From positions 12,747,015-12,811,014 of the forward strand of contig NC_062218.1 in the NCBI RefSeq assembly GCF_902686445.1: 64,000 bases of DNA, in the 5' to 3' direction. Every line of letters begins with the position of its first letter. The first letter of the stretch is position 1. The notes under the pieces were generated by a model. The model saw nothing but the letters and a program-made list of their open reading frames with translations. It ran no database searches and had not been told where the DNA came from. The DNA is from Sciurus carolinensis. Taxonomy: Eukaryota; Chordata; Mammalia; Rodentia; Sciuridae. Shown piece after piece: positions 25,951-38,470 of this stretch. Made by a program: the position numbers and the translations under genes.

Positions 25951-28182
25951 AATGCACTCTTGCCCTCTGTGCTCCATATTTCCCATTCTTTAACAGTAGA
26001 AAGACTCCAAAATGCACAAGTGCCTGGGAGAGTGAGTTACATCTTTTAGTTCATTAAGCAGGTATCGTATGTTGTTTAAAAGTATCTTTGTGCGTTACTG
26101 TCACAATTGCTGATAAAACTGAGAAAGGTTTGGTCTCAAGGGGTCCATGGACCGAGAGCAACCCTACTGCCATTTTTGCATCAAAAGCAGCCTATAATGA
26201 AAAGGAAATTTAACATTTCAAAAAGAATGCTACTTAAACCCTAGTAAACTCAATTAAGAAAGAACTTTACTGAAAAAAAAAAAATCCAGCCTTAAATGTC
26301 TTTTCCCAAAAGTGGAAAAAAAAAAGTGACATGCTGACATACATGCTACACAATTTACACAATTTCATTGTCCTCCGCATCTGTCATCTGTATGGTTTTG
26401 CTTGTCCCTGACCCAGACGGCGTTTAACAAATCCCCGTAATGTGAATCATTGAATGAATTTTTTTTTAAATGGGGTAGTCCAGTATGTGCAAAAGTAAAC
26501 AGGTCAACAGGTGTGACTGCAGCGAGCTAGGCTAGGCGGCTTAGCAAAGCTGCCTTCATACAAACTACACTTCTTATTTCTCAAAGCACTTTTGCATCCG
26601 TTTGGTCTACATCCAAAAAAGTGGTTCTATCCTTTATCCCCACCATTGGACAGTTAGGAAAGCAGAAGCCCATAGAGGTCAAGTTCTTTGCTCCAGGACA
26701 CAGTCAGTGGATGCAGACACAGAGGTGGAATCCAGGAATCTGGGTTCTTTCTGTACCCTGTGCTCTGATCAGCTTGCTCACTGCTGCTGGAAGCAGAGAA
26801 AAAGCCACAGGAACACAGATGACTCCCTCATCAGCAGGAGCCCTCTCCTGTCTCCCTTTTCTCAGTTCCCTTTCCTCCAAAGTAGGCTCTAATGGGCAAG
26901 ACCAGGGAAAATGGAAGCCAAGACCAGTGTGACAGAAAAGAGAAAAAAATACCTTGCCTTCCATTTCCTCTAACTATCACTAACTGCATTTCTCTAGAAC
27001 GTTGTCAACACCAAACATTCCCCTGGGACTCTGAGCATGAGCCATCTATCAGACAGGCCTGGCTCCACAAGCTATGTCCTTGATCCATTCTTCTCTAAGG
27101 AAGGGAGGGGGACTGTCCACAGTGGAGGCCCCTTACCCAGGGCAGGGCCTGGCTCAGAGGAAGAGTTGGACCTTTTGCTTTCTTCCCACCTATGTGTTCA
27201 CAGGGAAGCAAAACTTCCTGAGCATCCAGGAACTCAGAGGAAGAAGGTACTCTTCTCTGCCTTGAAACCTGCTAAAAACTGACATCTTCTCAGGTAGAGG
27301 CCTGTGGAACTAACTGCATTTGTGTCTGGTCCTCAGGCAGGACATATTTGTTACCAAACATGCTTACTGAAAAGAAGGAAAGTCCAGGAACAGTTCTAAA
27401 ATGTTATATTGTGAAATAATCAATTGATCAGCATTAAAGCATGCTTTTCATAAAAGCAATTATATGAAGAAATTCAACTTCCTATGGCTTGAGAACTAAA
27501 ATGCAGATTCTCCATGTAGAAGTGACATGCCATAAAATAGATCCCAGGGAAGGAACATTCACTGTGTGCCAGGAACAGGAACACATCCAAATTCAGTGTC
27601 TCCAAGGGATACCAGGGCAACTTTCTACAGCGAAATTCAGCATCACTCAGCACAAGCCTTGAAAAGGTGCATGCATGTGACCGGGACTCCTCGCTGTTAA
27701 TCCACAGGAACAGACATGTACAAAGATTTGTGTGCAAAAAAAGTTTCTTAACACCATGTGTAATAAGGAATGAAACAGAAACCACCTGAACATGTAACTC
27801 AGAGACCTGGTTAGAGGAACAGTGGCATACCATGTGACAGAATGCCACCCGTCAACCATCACATCTCAAATGAGTATTTCGGTCAAAGGAAATTGCCTAT
27901 GATGCAAAGTAGAAAAAGGTTACAATTCTGTTCTAACGTGTCTGTAAGCACAGAAACGAGATGAGACGGTGCCCACAAGATACAGGTCTCCAGGGCTGGG
28001 CTTGCCTGAGATTCTTCTTTTCTTCTCGATAAACTGTATTTTCTTTCTTTCTATAATAAAAATGAACTATGTCCATAACTAGAATAAAATTAATAAGTTT
28101 TATTTTTAATGGGCATCCTCTTTAAAAGGAAGATAAAAGGAGACACTGCATGTTATTACAGTAGCTTATGATGTTACTTCAA
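25951..28182. other. Intronic DNA with a MIR relic at 26640-26760
   Basis: Mostly single-copy. 26640-26760 is a reverse-strand MIR ('cccaccattggacagttagg', 'gaggtggaatccaggaatct'). Nothing else is recognised. Confidence 0.6.
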
Positions 28183-28590
28183 GATTTTTTGAGAAAATAT
28201 ACATAATATAAAAATTTATCATTTTAATAATTTTTAAGTGTACAGGTCAGTAGCATTGAAGGCATGCACATTATGGTACAACCATCACCACCATCCCGTC
28301 TCTAGGACTTTTTAATCATCTCAATATAATAGGGAAACAATTCCCTATTCCCCTTTCTCCCACCCTGTAAGCGCTGGTCTATCTTCCACTTCTCTGAATA
28401 CTACCGATTAAGATGCCTCATACATGGAGAATCACACCACAGTTGTATTTTTGCATCTGAATTAGTTCACTTAGCAAATGTCTTCATGGGTCTCCAATAT
28501 TGTAATGTACATCATAATTTCATTCCTTTTCAAACCTGAATAATACTCCCTTGTATGTGTATGCCATGATTTGTTTCACGTTTGCTTTTT
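28183..28590 (-). repeat. L1M LINE 3' relic
   Basis: Reverse-strand L1 3' region: 'tttttaagtgtacaggtcag', 'caaccatcaccaccatcc', 'ttcacttagcaaatgtcttc' and 'aataatactcccttgtatg' appear in the usual order. It is non-coding and diverged. Confidence 0.75.
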
Positions 28591-28708
28591 AAAAACAAAT
28601 TTAATTTTTAACTATGTCTGAATCTTCAAATGATCAGCAGTTCATAACATTTAAGACATTTATCACAGGAGAATTTAAAACATCAAATAGTGCAAATTAA
28701 AAGAAGTT

Positions 28709-28928
28709 AGGCCAATCCTGGTGGCCCACACCTGTAAACCTAGTGGCTCGGGAGGCCGAGGCAGGAAGATCGCGAGTTCAAAGCCAGCCTCAGTGAGGTG
28801 CTAAGCAACTCAGTAAGATGCTGTCTCTAAAAAAAATACAAACAAGGACTGGGAGTGTGGCTCAGTGGTTGAGTGGCCCCGCGTTCAATCCCTGGTACCA
28901 AAAAAATAAAAAAGAAAGAAAGAAAAAA
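28709..28928 (+). mobile_element. B1-dID dimeric SINE
   Basis: B1 half ('ggctcgggaggccgaggcag'), linker, ID half ('tgtggctcagtggttgagtg') and A/GA-rich tail. Confidence 0.93.
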
Positions 28929-29114
28929 CTCTTTGTCTGCCTAAATGCTACTAAAAGCCATATTTTGGAATAGGGAGGGAAAAAGGCGCTATACACTCTA
29001 ATAACAAGGAGCAGCCCTGCCCCTGGGTATCCAAGGTGTGCCACTTTGTACAAGTAGTGACAAAGGCCGAGACAGAAATCAGAATAGAGGGGAGGTGGTC
29101 AAAAAGTCCTTAAA

Positions 29115-29300
29115 GCGGGGTGAGGTGGCAGGTGCCTGTAATCCAAACTACTCGGGAGGCTGAGGCAGGAGGATGACAAGTTTGAGGCCAGCCTAGGCAA
29201 CTGAACAAGATCCTGCCTCAGAATAAAAAATAAAAAGGACTAGAGATATAGCCCAGTGGTAAAGTGCCCATGGGTTCAATCCCCAGGGCTGAAAAAAAAA
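29115..29300 (+). mobile_element. B1-dID dimeric SINE
   Basis: Both halves are clear ('actcgggaggctgaggcagg' and 'tagcccagtggtaaagtgcc') and a short A tail follows. Confidence 0.92.
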
Positions 29301-29304
29301 GGGC

Positions 29305-29480
29305 AGTAGGGACACCAGGGACCAGGGAACCTTCTGGGCTGATGGAAATGTTCCGTATCCTGATGGGGTGTGGATTGGCATGGCTGTGCATTTGTCATCT
29401 CTTAAAACTAATGGACTGTACACTTAAGAGCTGTGTATAACCACTGTATGTAAATTATACTTCACTTTTTTTTAAAAAAA
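29305..29480 (+). repeat. L1M LINE 3'-terminal relic
   Basis: 'ctgatggaaatgttccgtat', 'actgtacacttaagagctg' and 'gtatgtaaattatacttcac' match the common 3' end of old mammalian L1. Confidence 0.6.
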
Positions 29481-30200
29481 GAAAGAAAAGCAGTGTCCCC
29501 AGCCCCTCTTTGAAAGAACCCACATCAGAGTAAACAAGAACTTCAGGAAAACAAAGGGGATCCTGCAATTCAGCTACGGATGCTCACAGCGGATGCTCAC
29601 AGCGGCCTTAGGCCCGGGGTGGGTCTCTGGTGGCCCTGGAAGTAGGCCCGGATCCTTTCTATTCACTGCCAAAGCTCTGGTTTCCTGGGAGGGTCTGGAA
29701 AACATGTGGTGGGCTGACCACCTGCAAGGCCAGGGCACCAGCCCACGCTGAGGAAACAGTCCCAGTGTTGTGAACCTGGGTGGTGGAACGTCTGTGTGGG
29801 AGTGGAAACGGGTGTGTCCTGTTGCAGGTCCGGCTCCAGGACAGGACAGGTGTCTTCGCAGGTGATGCAACGCGGCATCCCAATCCGCCCCACCCCAAAG
29901 AAACAATGAGGTCTCTGGAAGGCATGAGGGAGCCCGTGCTATCTGGGCGTCAGGTCTGCAGCTGACTCCCTCATCAGGTTGGCTGCAGGCTACCTTCTGG
30001 ATTTCTGCGGTGCTGGACGTGGCTAGGACCACCAAGAGGTGACTTAGCGCTTTCCTATTAAGCGTGGTTATTTGTTACTCTCCTTTGCACGGTTTGTCTT
30101 TACAAAATGTCAAGTTTGGGCCACATATTGTGGGAGGCCGCACATTCTAGCTATGGTGAATCTCCTGCCAAACCAAGACATTTAGAAGTCAGGTTTTGGG

Positions 30201-30223
30201 GTGTGTGTGTGTGTGTGTGTGTG
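30201..30223. repeat. (GT)n microsatellite
   Basis: About eleven GT units without interruption. Confidence 0.95.
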
Positions 30224-30975
30224 ATCTGCTATTTCAGATTCTCCAAATTAAAATGCATGACCCAGTGGCCAAGAGCTTGCTGAGTTGTTTATTAAAGAGC
30301 ACACCAACTTCTTATCATCTTAAACACAGTCTTAGAAACAAAACAGCCACACCTAGGCCAAATGGCAAATTAGAACACGACAGTCAGGGACTCAAATACT
30401 TCCCTTGACTTAATGTCATGTTTTATAAAAACAGAGCAGGGACTCTGAGAAGCTTGCTGATGTGGACTCACTACCATTTTAGTTGAAGAAAATAAATTGA
30501 AGCAACCAAGCCTCGGCATAAACGCCCACACAGAATTACAGCACCCGAAAGCTTCCAAAGATACTGCTCTTTGGGTCACTCACAAAATAAGCTACCTTTA
30601 CAAAACATTCTTGGAAACTGTCATCCCAAAGTTGACTTCTGCCCTCCTCGTTCTAGCCTGATCTTGCTCCCTTGAAAAGCCTCATTAAACTACCCACAGA
30701 TTGTTTTCTAGTCATTTAATTCTGGCTAGATGTCTTGAGGTGTCTTGGCTTCATCTCTCAAGTCACCTTCGGCTTCCTATTAGGCATTCCTGCTCTTTAA
30801 CTCCCGCCCCCCAAAGCCTCAGTCAAAGGTCCTCACTGCTGCTCATCTCGGTGCAGGTGGGAGGGGCCGAGGGGGCCAGGAGGTGACAATCCCGTGTTGC
30901 AGGATAAGGAGCTTTACACATCTTGCCTTGAGGCCTGGGAAAGATGTCATTCATGTTGGGAAGAAGACTGGAGAT

Positions 30976-31117
30976 AATTTTTTTCTTTTTAAAAATATTT
31001 TTATTTAGTTGTCAACAACCCTTTATTTTCTTTATTTATATGAGGTGCTGAGAATTGAGCCCTGAGCCTCACACATACTAGGCAAGCACTCTTACCACTG
31101 AGCTACAACTCCAGCCC
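30976..31117 (-). mobile_element. ID SINE with long AT-rich 3' tail region and target-site duplication
   Basis: A reverse-strand ID copy whose tail, read on its own strand, is a conserved 'ataaagggttgttgacaact' type extension before the A-rich end. A similar tail occurs in the copy at 58370-58546, so this is a distinct subfamily. Flanks AGAAGACT at 30962-30969 and 31118-31125, with similar bases after, mark the insertion. Confidence 0.85.
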
Positions 31118-31252
31118 AGAAGACTACAGATTATTACCCAAAATGTGACCTCTGTGCAGAAAAGCAGTCCTTTCACAGTGCCAAGGATGTCACAATCACC
31201 AGAAGCCTCGCCAAACTAGTCCCATGAAAACACCCTTAAAAATCTAAAAATA

Positions 31253-31430
31253 AGCTGGGTGCAGTGGTGCACACCTGTTATCTCAGTTACTCTGGAGGAT
31301 TGAAAGTTCAAGGCCGGCCTGGGCAATTTAGTAGGACCCTGTTTCAAAATAAAAACTTAAAAGAACTGAGAATGAAGCCCCTGGGTTTCATCCCCAGTCC
31401 CACAAACAAATGAATAAAAAATAAAATAAG
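31253..31430 (+). mobile_element. B1-dID dimeric SINE, diverged
   Basis: 'gctgggtgcagtggtgcaca' begins the B1 half. The ID half is shortened: the A box is damaged but 'cctgggtttcatccccagt' is kept. Confidence 0.85.
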
Positions 31431-32259
31431 ATCAAGAACCTGCAAGCTAACTTAAAGCAAAATGCATACTCCCCAAGAGCTGGTCAATCTGTAGCAAAGG
31501 ACCCCGTGCCATTTCCTGAATCAGATGTATAGGCTGTTTCTAGGTAAGTCTTTATCTACGGTAATAAATACCTGCTTTGGCTCTGACAAATAACCAAGCC
31601 ATCTGCCTTCCCAGGATGGGCTTAGAAACACGCTTGGTACAAAGAAGGAATCGTTGTGGAGCCTATACCTTCCAGTTGACTGAGTAAGTCTTCAATGTTG
31701 TCTGTTTCACTTGAAGCTCATCTCTTCCCACAGTACCATGAGTGGTATTTGCTTGTTGGACTAGGACCTAAATGACCCCAAAGCCATGGAAATAGCAAAA
31801 GCAAGCAAACAAAAACAACCTGTGTCTGTACAGCTTCACAGGAAGCTGCCTGCGGACCCATCCTGTCGTGTCTTCATCTCTGTAGATCAGTGCTAGCCGT
31901 CTTGATGACCAGAGCATCGAGAGGGAAGAGGCAGGGCTGCAACCTCCCAGGAGAACTGAACCCTGTCCAGACACCTGGCTGCTTTGCCACCAGCCCCAGA
32001 CTCACCGCTGGGCAGCAGTGGCTGAGCGCCGGGCACGTGCTGCGCTGTCCAGTGAGACAGCTTGCTTTGGCTCCCTGACTGCAAAGCAAGGCTTCCTAAG
32101 TATGGTTCTGTTTGTTTGGCTTTTAACCTAGATCTAAGCAATTTGAGGGTGGGGGCTGTGTCAAAGATGGCAATGCTCCCTTCTCTTGTTCGAAGGATCC
32201 TTTAGTGACATTAACTTTAGAACTTTTCTTGAACAGAAGTAAAATTAGTGAAGGAAAAC

Positions 32260-32480
32260 CTGGGCATGGCAGGACATGGACACCTGTAATCCTTTTAAAC
32301 CCAGCAATTTGGGAGGCTGGGGCAGGAGGATGGCAAGTTCAAGGCCAGCTTCAGCAATTTAGTGAGGCCCCAAGCAACTGAGCAAGACCCTGTCTCAAAC
32401 TAAAAAGTAAAAAGGGCTGGGGATGTGGCTCAGTGGTAGAGCACCCCTGGGTTCAGTCTCTGATACAGAAAAAAAAAAAA
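32260..32480 (+). mobile_element. B1-dID SINE with 19-bp target-site duplication
   Basis: Full dimer with tail. It is flanked by AAAATTAGTGAAGGAAAAC at 32241-32259 and 32481-32499. A short insertion (about 9 bases, 'cttttaaac' type) splits the B1 Pol III box region after 'ctgtaatc'. Confidence 0.95.
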
Positions 32481-33044
32481 AAAATTAGTGAAGGAAAACA
32501 AGTGTCACACTGTGGTACATGTTCTTTCCCAAAGGGGGTCTCCAAAGTTATTCATTCTTAATTTTTCTTGGTATTTTAGAGAATTTTAGCCTAGAGCACA
32601 CCTGATGAAGAAAATTTAAAAGAATTTAATGCATATTGGCTATTTTTGTTCTGTTTTTGTTGTTGTTATTGAAGTGGTTAGGTGAACATGCCATGCAGCA
32701 AGAAGAAAAAAATTAATAGTCAGCAAATGGTTAGGAGAAAAATGATAAAATTGGATACATGACCTCAAAATATTCTTTTAAAACCCCCACCACACATCCA
32801 GTGGTCTCACAAGGCCCATAGGAGTAATGGCCACACAGGGCTCAGGTCTGGCCAAAGTCAGTTCCCTCGAGCTGTCAAACTCTGCTCAGTATTTTGCATG
32901 TCACTTGTCAGGGTATCCTTGACTGCTCAGCACAAGACAGGCATTCACAGGTCTCCAAAAATGTTACGTCATATTTTACATTTATTTACTAAAGTAGAGA
33001 AGTATGCAATATAGGTTAAGATGGTCAACATCATTAGTTCTCAT

Positions 33045-33230
33045 ACTAAAAAAAAAAAAAAGAAAAGAAAACTCAATGGTTTACACTTAAATGGGTCAAC
33101 TTCAATTATCAAGAAAATTCACTCATGTGGGTAGCTCCTATCCAGATAAGGCTGCAGAAAATAGGGTTTTCTACATAGCAACTGGAATCACAGGTGCTCA
33201 AAAATACCTGATTTATTAAAAAAAAAAAAA
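33045..33230. repeat. Two short poly-A tracts
   Basis: A-runs near 33049-33061 and 33218-33232 flank AT-rich unique DNA. No SINE body is attached. Confidence 0.7.
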
Positions 33231-33371
33231 AAATCCAACTTGAGTCACTCAGGTACGTTATGCCAGGAGTTTAAAGATTTTTATTTATTCCAACTCACAG
33301 AGGAGACACTCCAGGGTCTCTCCTCCCCACAGTCCAACATGACCTGGCCTATCACTCAAATCCAAAAAGGA

Positions 33372-33565
33372 AATCAGGGTGCAATGGCACACACCTGAAG
33401 TCCCCACTACCCAGGAGGCAGAGGCAGGAGGAGCACTTGAGCCCAGGAGTCTGAGGCCAGCTTGGCTCATTTCAAACAAAACAAAACAGCCGGGCTGGGG
33501 ATGCAGCTAGTGGTGGAGGGCTTACCTAACAGGCTGAGGCCCTGGGAGCAACCCCCAGCACTGGG
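33372..33565 (+). mobile_element. B1-dID dimeric SINE
   Basis: B1 half ('cccaggaggcagaggcagga') and ID half ('gctggggatgcagctagtgg') are joined by a CAAAA-rich linker. Confidence 0.88.
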
Positions 33566-34313
33566 AACCAGGGTCGGTGGGCATGGGATCACACACACCA
33601 AGAAAATGAAAAGAAATGGAAACCAAATGAGTGACCACTAATGTTAAAACTAGGCTTGTCGCATCTGACAGGTGCCGCGGCATGGGAACAGTGTTGTACC
33701 ACATGCTTCAAAAACTGCTGTTAGAAAGACACGCAGACCTGTCTCCAGGTGTGATGGACACTCCTGGAAAGAAGCATTCTGACAGAGCAGCGTTTAGGCT
33801 GGTCATCAAACCACCTCAACAGATCAACAATGAGTCAAGCTACTAACCACAGGATTATACCTTTGTGGCTCTTGAAACAACCTACTTACCCAAGCCATCT
33901 AAAAAGAAGTAACTTTTAATTGTAGATGGACATCCAAAGAGACTTGGGAAACACAGCTGGGAAGTCAAGATCAACTGCACTGAGGAGGTCACAGTGTCCT
34001 TGACTAAGTTCAGATAGCAAGGAAGGTGTGACCTCATTTTCTATGTGTGAACGAGAAGCTGAAATAGGGACCAAAGCAGGCTAGGCAGAAGCCCAAGGCG
34101 GATGGAGAAAGCACGCCATGCAATTGGCACAAGGATGTCCACTGAAACTTTACATTACCCAAGAACAAACAAGAAACCTCCGCATTTAAACAACAGCACA
34201 ATACACAGCAAGAGGGATTGCAGCACGCTCAGGTCATCAAATATTACGCTGCCTCTAAAAATCATATTTAAACATTTTAATGACTTGGGAAGAACGCTTG
34301 TGTTCTTTGATAT

Positions 34314-34342
<29 letters not shown>
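34314..34342. repeat. (CA)n microsatellite
   Basis: About fourteen CA units. Confidence 0.95.
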
Positions 34343-34344
<2 letters not shown>

Positions 34345-34912
34345 CCTCAATTTGATTTTAAAAAGCAGGTTAGTAAGAGAGACCCAAATTATTAAAGGAG
34401 TTTCTCTTCAGAGAATAATTAGAGGTACTGCCCCCCACCCCTTTTCAGTATTTACCAAACTTTAAACAACAGGCATATATTACTTTTATAATGAGAAAAA
34501 AAAACAATTATTTTGAAATTTACTTCATTAATAGAGATTAGACTGGGTGGAAGACAAAAACAGAAGTCTCCCTACAGTACTAAGAGAGAGCTTGAGATTC
34601 ATATTCCTGTTTTTAAGCATCTTGGAAAGTGGATCAAAAAAGGATGCTTGGATTACTATTACTCAAGGCAAGCTTGGCCTGGGGTAGTCACTCCTCTGGC
34701 TCAGTGACCCTGGATGAAGAGCCCCTTCCCAGTAAGGAAGCCCCAGTAAGCTGCTTCCCATTCTATACTCACCCTCTTTCATTCCCATACTTCCTGGTCT
34801 AATGGGAATTTTTTGTTTGTTTCTGTTTTTTTTTTTTTTTTTTGGTGTGGGGGGCAGTGTGGTTCTCTACTCAGTAGACAGGAAGAACATGCATTAACCT
34901 CTTTTGGGGGTG

Positions 34913-35030
34913 CTTCTCTCCCTCTCTCCCTTTCTCTTTCCTCTTCCTCCCTTTCTCTCTCCTCTCCCCTCCTCCCCCCTCCTCCTCCTCCTCATTCTTC
35001 TCTCTCTCTCTCCCTCCCTCTCTCTTTCCC
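34913..35030. repeat. 118-base pyrimidine tract with one purine
   Basis: On the plus strand every base from 34913 to 35030 is C or T except the A at 34994. It mixes CT, CCT and TCC units. On the ANKH sense strand it is a purine tract inside intron 1, about 3 kb from exon 1. Confidence 0.95.
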
Positions 35031-35934
35031 ATTTTTGTGAGATTCATAATTTGAGACCCTCTTATACTTGGAAACCTGACTCTAGAGTTCATTAGAAAGG
35101 GTGGGCTGAGGAAACGTCTTAACATTCTTGTTACACATCTCCAGTAACTGTAACAATCCATATGCAAAACTCTTCATTCACAGACAAACACCCTGGATCT
35201 TGGAAGGATCCTACTGGACCCTATCAAATTCTGTGACTCATTCAGAGCCATCTGAATACGGGACATTACCTCGTGAGGCTGGAGAGTGGATTATGGGACC
35301 CTTTGAAGAACAATTTTCCTCTTAATTGAGAGCAATTGCAACTTCCTTTCCTTTTTCAAAGTCTTTACAGCAAAGGAGTCCTTAACGTTTTAAGTGCTAC
35401 TAAGTACCTTTCAAAAGAGTTCTCTAATTTATTCTACATAATCTGGTGGTTTTGGCATTAAAGGAGATCAGGAATTTTGTTTAAAGTTTAATTTTAAACA
35501 AACAATAGTCCTTTGAGCATGGTGAAATCAAACAGACCCGAGGGTCTTTAAAGTATAGGCAGAATCATTCTTCTTCCCTTAGCAACCTGTAACGACCTAA
35601 TGATAAACATCAACTTTAAATAATTTTATCTTGCGGTTATCACTTGTTCATTTTCTCCCCTTGATCAATGGCTGTGCCAACTTTTTAAAAATAAGATATA
35701 GTTTTGATTTAATTATTTGAATAACAAACATTTTGGTATAATTTTCTTTTCTTGGGAGTCTTTTCTTTCAGATTGTCCTATATCTGTTGAGTCTTCAAAG
35801 TTCAAAATATAACAAGATTCAATTTAGACCTAGGCTGAGAATCTGACAAGCTCAAAATTATTTCGAAGTTTCTAAGAACCCTAGATAAATTTAATTGTGT
35901 AAACCTAACTAGAGGAAGCACACAGTGGAGGGAT

Positions 35935-36105
35935 AAGGGCCAGGTGGGTGTGAACTTGAACTTCAGTTCTGCCATTTACTGCCTATGTGGTCTTGGGCAA
36001 ATGTCTTGCCTTGTTTAAAGTTCCTATCCTTCCCTCAGATACAACATGTGCTGAAATATTATAAGCACATACTAGGTGCTCAATGAATGTAAGTGAATAA
36101 TGTTT
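35935..36105 (+). repeat. MIR SINE relic
   Basis: A good MIR copy: 'ctgccatttactgcctatgt', 'ggtcttgggcaaatgtc' and 'ctaggtgctcaatgaatg'. Confidence 0.85.
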
Positions 36106-36995
36106 TAGATTTGCAACCTGTAAAAATGGAGCCAAAAGGATAATTCCATATGCAGTTATCATAAGGTGTTTTACATACCTAGAAGATCATTAGTTTCTGC
36201 AATAATAGATATGTTCTCATTCTTTCCTATGGTATTTATGTTCAATATTAAAAAGCAGGTCATTCTATTCCATATGACATTTTTCTTTGGTATAGAATTC
36301 AAGCCCACCCTCAACCTCTGTGTCAAAGCCACAAAAAAGTGATAATACATTTTTTGAGAATAAATACTCCATAATATGGATTTCCTTTCTGATCGAGCTA
36401 TAAATAACAGAGAAATCTATGTACATTATGATAATGTTGTCTACGCAGCGTCTGGTTTGCATGATCATACAGAGAGATGATGTTGGTGGAGACTGTCAGG
36501 AGCACCGCACAGAACACGCTGCAAGGCCTCTTGGTAGCCCCCCCTCCACACACGCTAAGAGCTCTGAGACCATCAGCGTGTGATTCCTTTATGTGGCCAC
36601 ATACGTGGAGCTTATTCAACTTTCAGTGTAATCTTGCACATAGCATTTCCATTCTAAAAGTTCTGTTCACATTTTCTGAAGGCATCACAAATTGGTGTTA
36701 TAATCATAAAAAAACCCTCAGCCAAGAAACATTAAAATCATTTGCTGTCCTTTTGTTCTTTGACAAGTCAGAGGCGTGAAAGATAATGAGATGCTTTAAT
36801 TTTTAATTCTGCATTTCTTAACCATCTCCAAAGCATGCAAAACCGTGGCTGCATTTATCTTTGTACTCCCCAGTCACCTCTCCAACTTAGGGTTTGTATA
36901 TTACTTATTAACCATCACGACAGTGAGGCATAGTACACCTGCCCACTGGGTGGACCGACCTACATGTGTCCATCCCTCTAGAACTACAATTAAAG

Positions 36996-37021
36996 AAAAA
37001 AAAAAAAAAAAAAAAAAAAAA
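36996..37021. repeat. Poly-A tract (26 A)
   Basis: Uninterrupted A run without a SINE body. Confidence 0.9.
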
Positions 37022-37197
37022 CTCTACCAAATAGAAGAATATTTTAGTCTAACTTCTTTGAAGCACAATAAAGAGGAGAAAAGAACCAATTAGCAAAAAG
37101 TAGTTGTATGTTAGACTTGTGAAAATATGCAGGTCCCATCCCCATATTCTCTTCCTGGGCCTTAGAAAGCAATTGCATCCCGCCAGAGGCCCTGGGG

Positions 37198-37232
<35 letters not shown>
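37198..37232. repeat. Poly-A tract (35 A) near ANKH exon 1
   Basis: Thirty-five A in a row, flanked by GC-richer unique sequence and with no SINE body. On the ANKH sense strand it is a T-run about 750 bases after the donor. Its true length may vary or be uncertain in assembly. Confidence 0.9.
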
Positions 37233-37233
<1 letters not shown>

Positions 37234-37900
37234 GGTCCCCACAGGCAAAGCGCCTGGTACAGTACCCTGCCGCTTGAGAGCCTGCAGCGCTAGATTTGCA
37301 ATGACGCCACATGGAGAAAACATAAGAAACAAGGACGGGAAGGCAACACCAAACACAAATGTGTTCCCCCCTTTTTAGTGATCCAAGGCGTGGGGGCGAG
37401 TGTCAAAAACCCCAGAGTACAGAGAAAAGAGTCAATGGTCGAAATAACAAGACTCGTTCGGGACACCCCTACTCCTAGGCTGTGTTAACAATTTAAAAAT
37501 TAGAAGTACCTGGAAAATTAAGTTGTACACATTATAAGACAAAATCTCCCCACCATCCTCGTCCCTAGCAGCCCTGGGTAAGTAAAACCCCAGCACTTAA
37601 GCTACTAGAAAGTACATTTGAGTTGAGGACCCGGGGTTTACATAATCTCAAATTACATAATACGCCTCCTGTGCACTCAAAATCCTTCTATAGGTGAAGT
37701 TCACACCACCCGGTCTTTGGTCTTTTACCATTTTCCAGAGAGAGCTGGAAAAGTCCCTTGAATAACTGGGAGGGAGAGAGGGAACGGGGTGCTGGAAAAG
37801 TCATCCTTGACAAGCTGCAAACCCAACCAAATGTTCCAGGGGAAAAGGGTCTCGGAGCAGGTGATTCCCCTCTGGTCCATCCCCCGGCGCCTGGCGTCTA

Positions 37901-38275
<375 letters not shown>

Positions 38276-38338
38276 TCAAGTCCATCCCTGCTGCCCTCCC
38301 ACACAACAAAGATCTGCCGGGAAAAAAAAGAGGAGGGA

Positions 38339-38369
38339 CGGCGGCGGCGGCGGCGGCGGCGGCAGCAGA
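38339..38369. repeat. CGG trinucleotide run 2 in ANKH leader, then GCA units
   Basis: About seven to eight perfect CGG units are followed by two GCA units. On the gene strand this is (GCC)n and encodes the poly-alanine of the upstream frame. It is a likely length-polymorphic site. Confidence 0.85.
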
Positions 38370-38445
38370 AGGTTCTGCTGACAGCGGCTCCATTATAAGC
38401 GCTCTGGGGCCCGGAAATAAATAAATAACTGCGCGCACGAGGCGC

Positions 38446-38470
38446 CGCCGCTGCCGCCGCCGCCGCCGCG
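38446..38470. repeat. GCC trinucleotide run 3 near the ANKH promoter
   Basis: GCC units with one GCT interruption lie just upstream of the candidate TATA-like element. Confidence 0.8.

Noticed and set aside
29574..30035. 153-codon minus-strand open frame
   Set aside because: Two other minus frames and one plus frame are open over the same bases. No family match.
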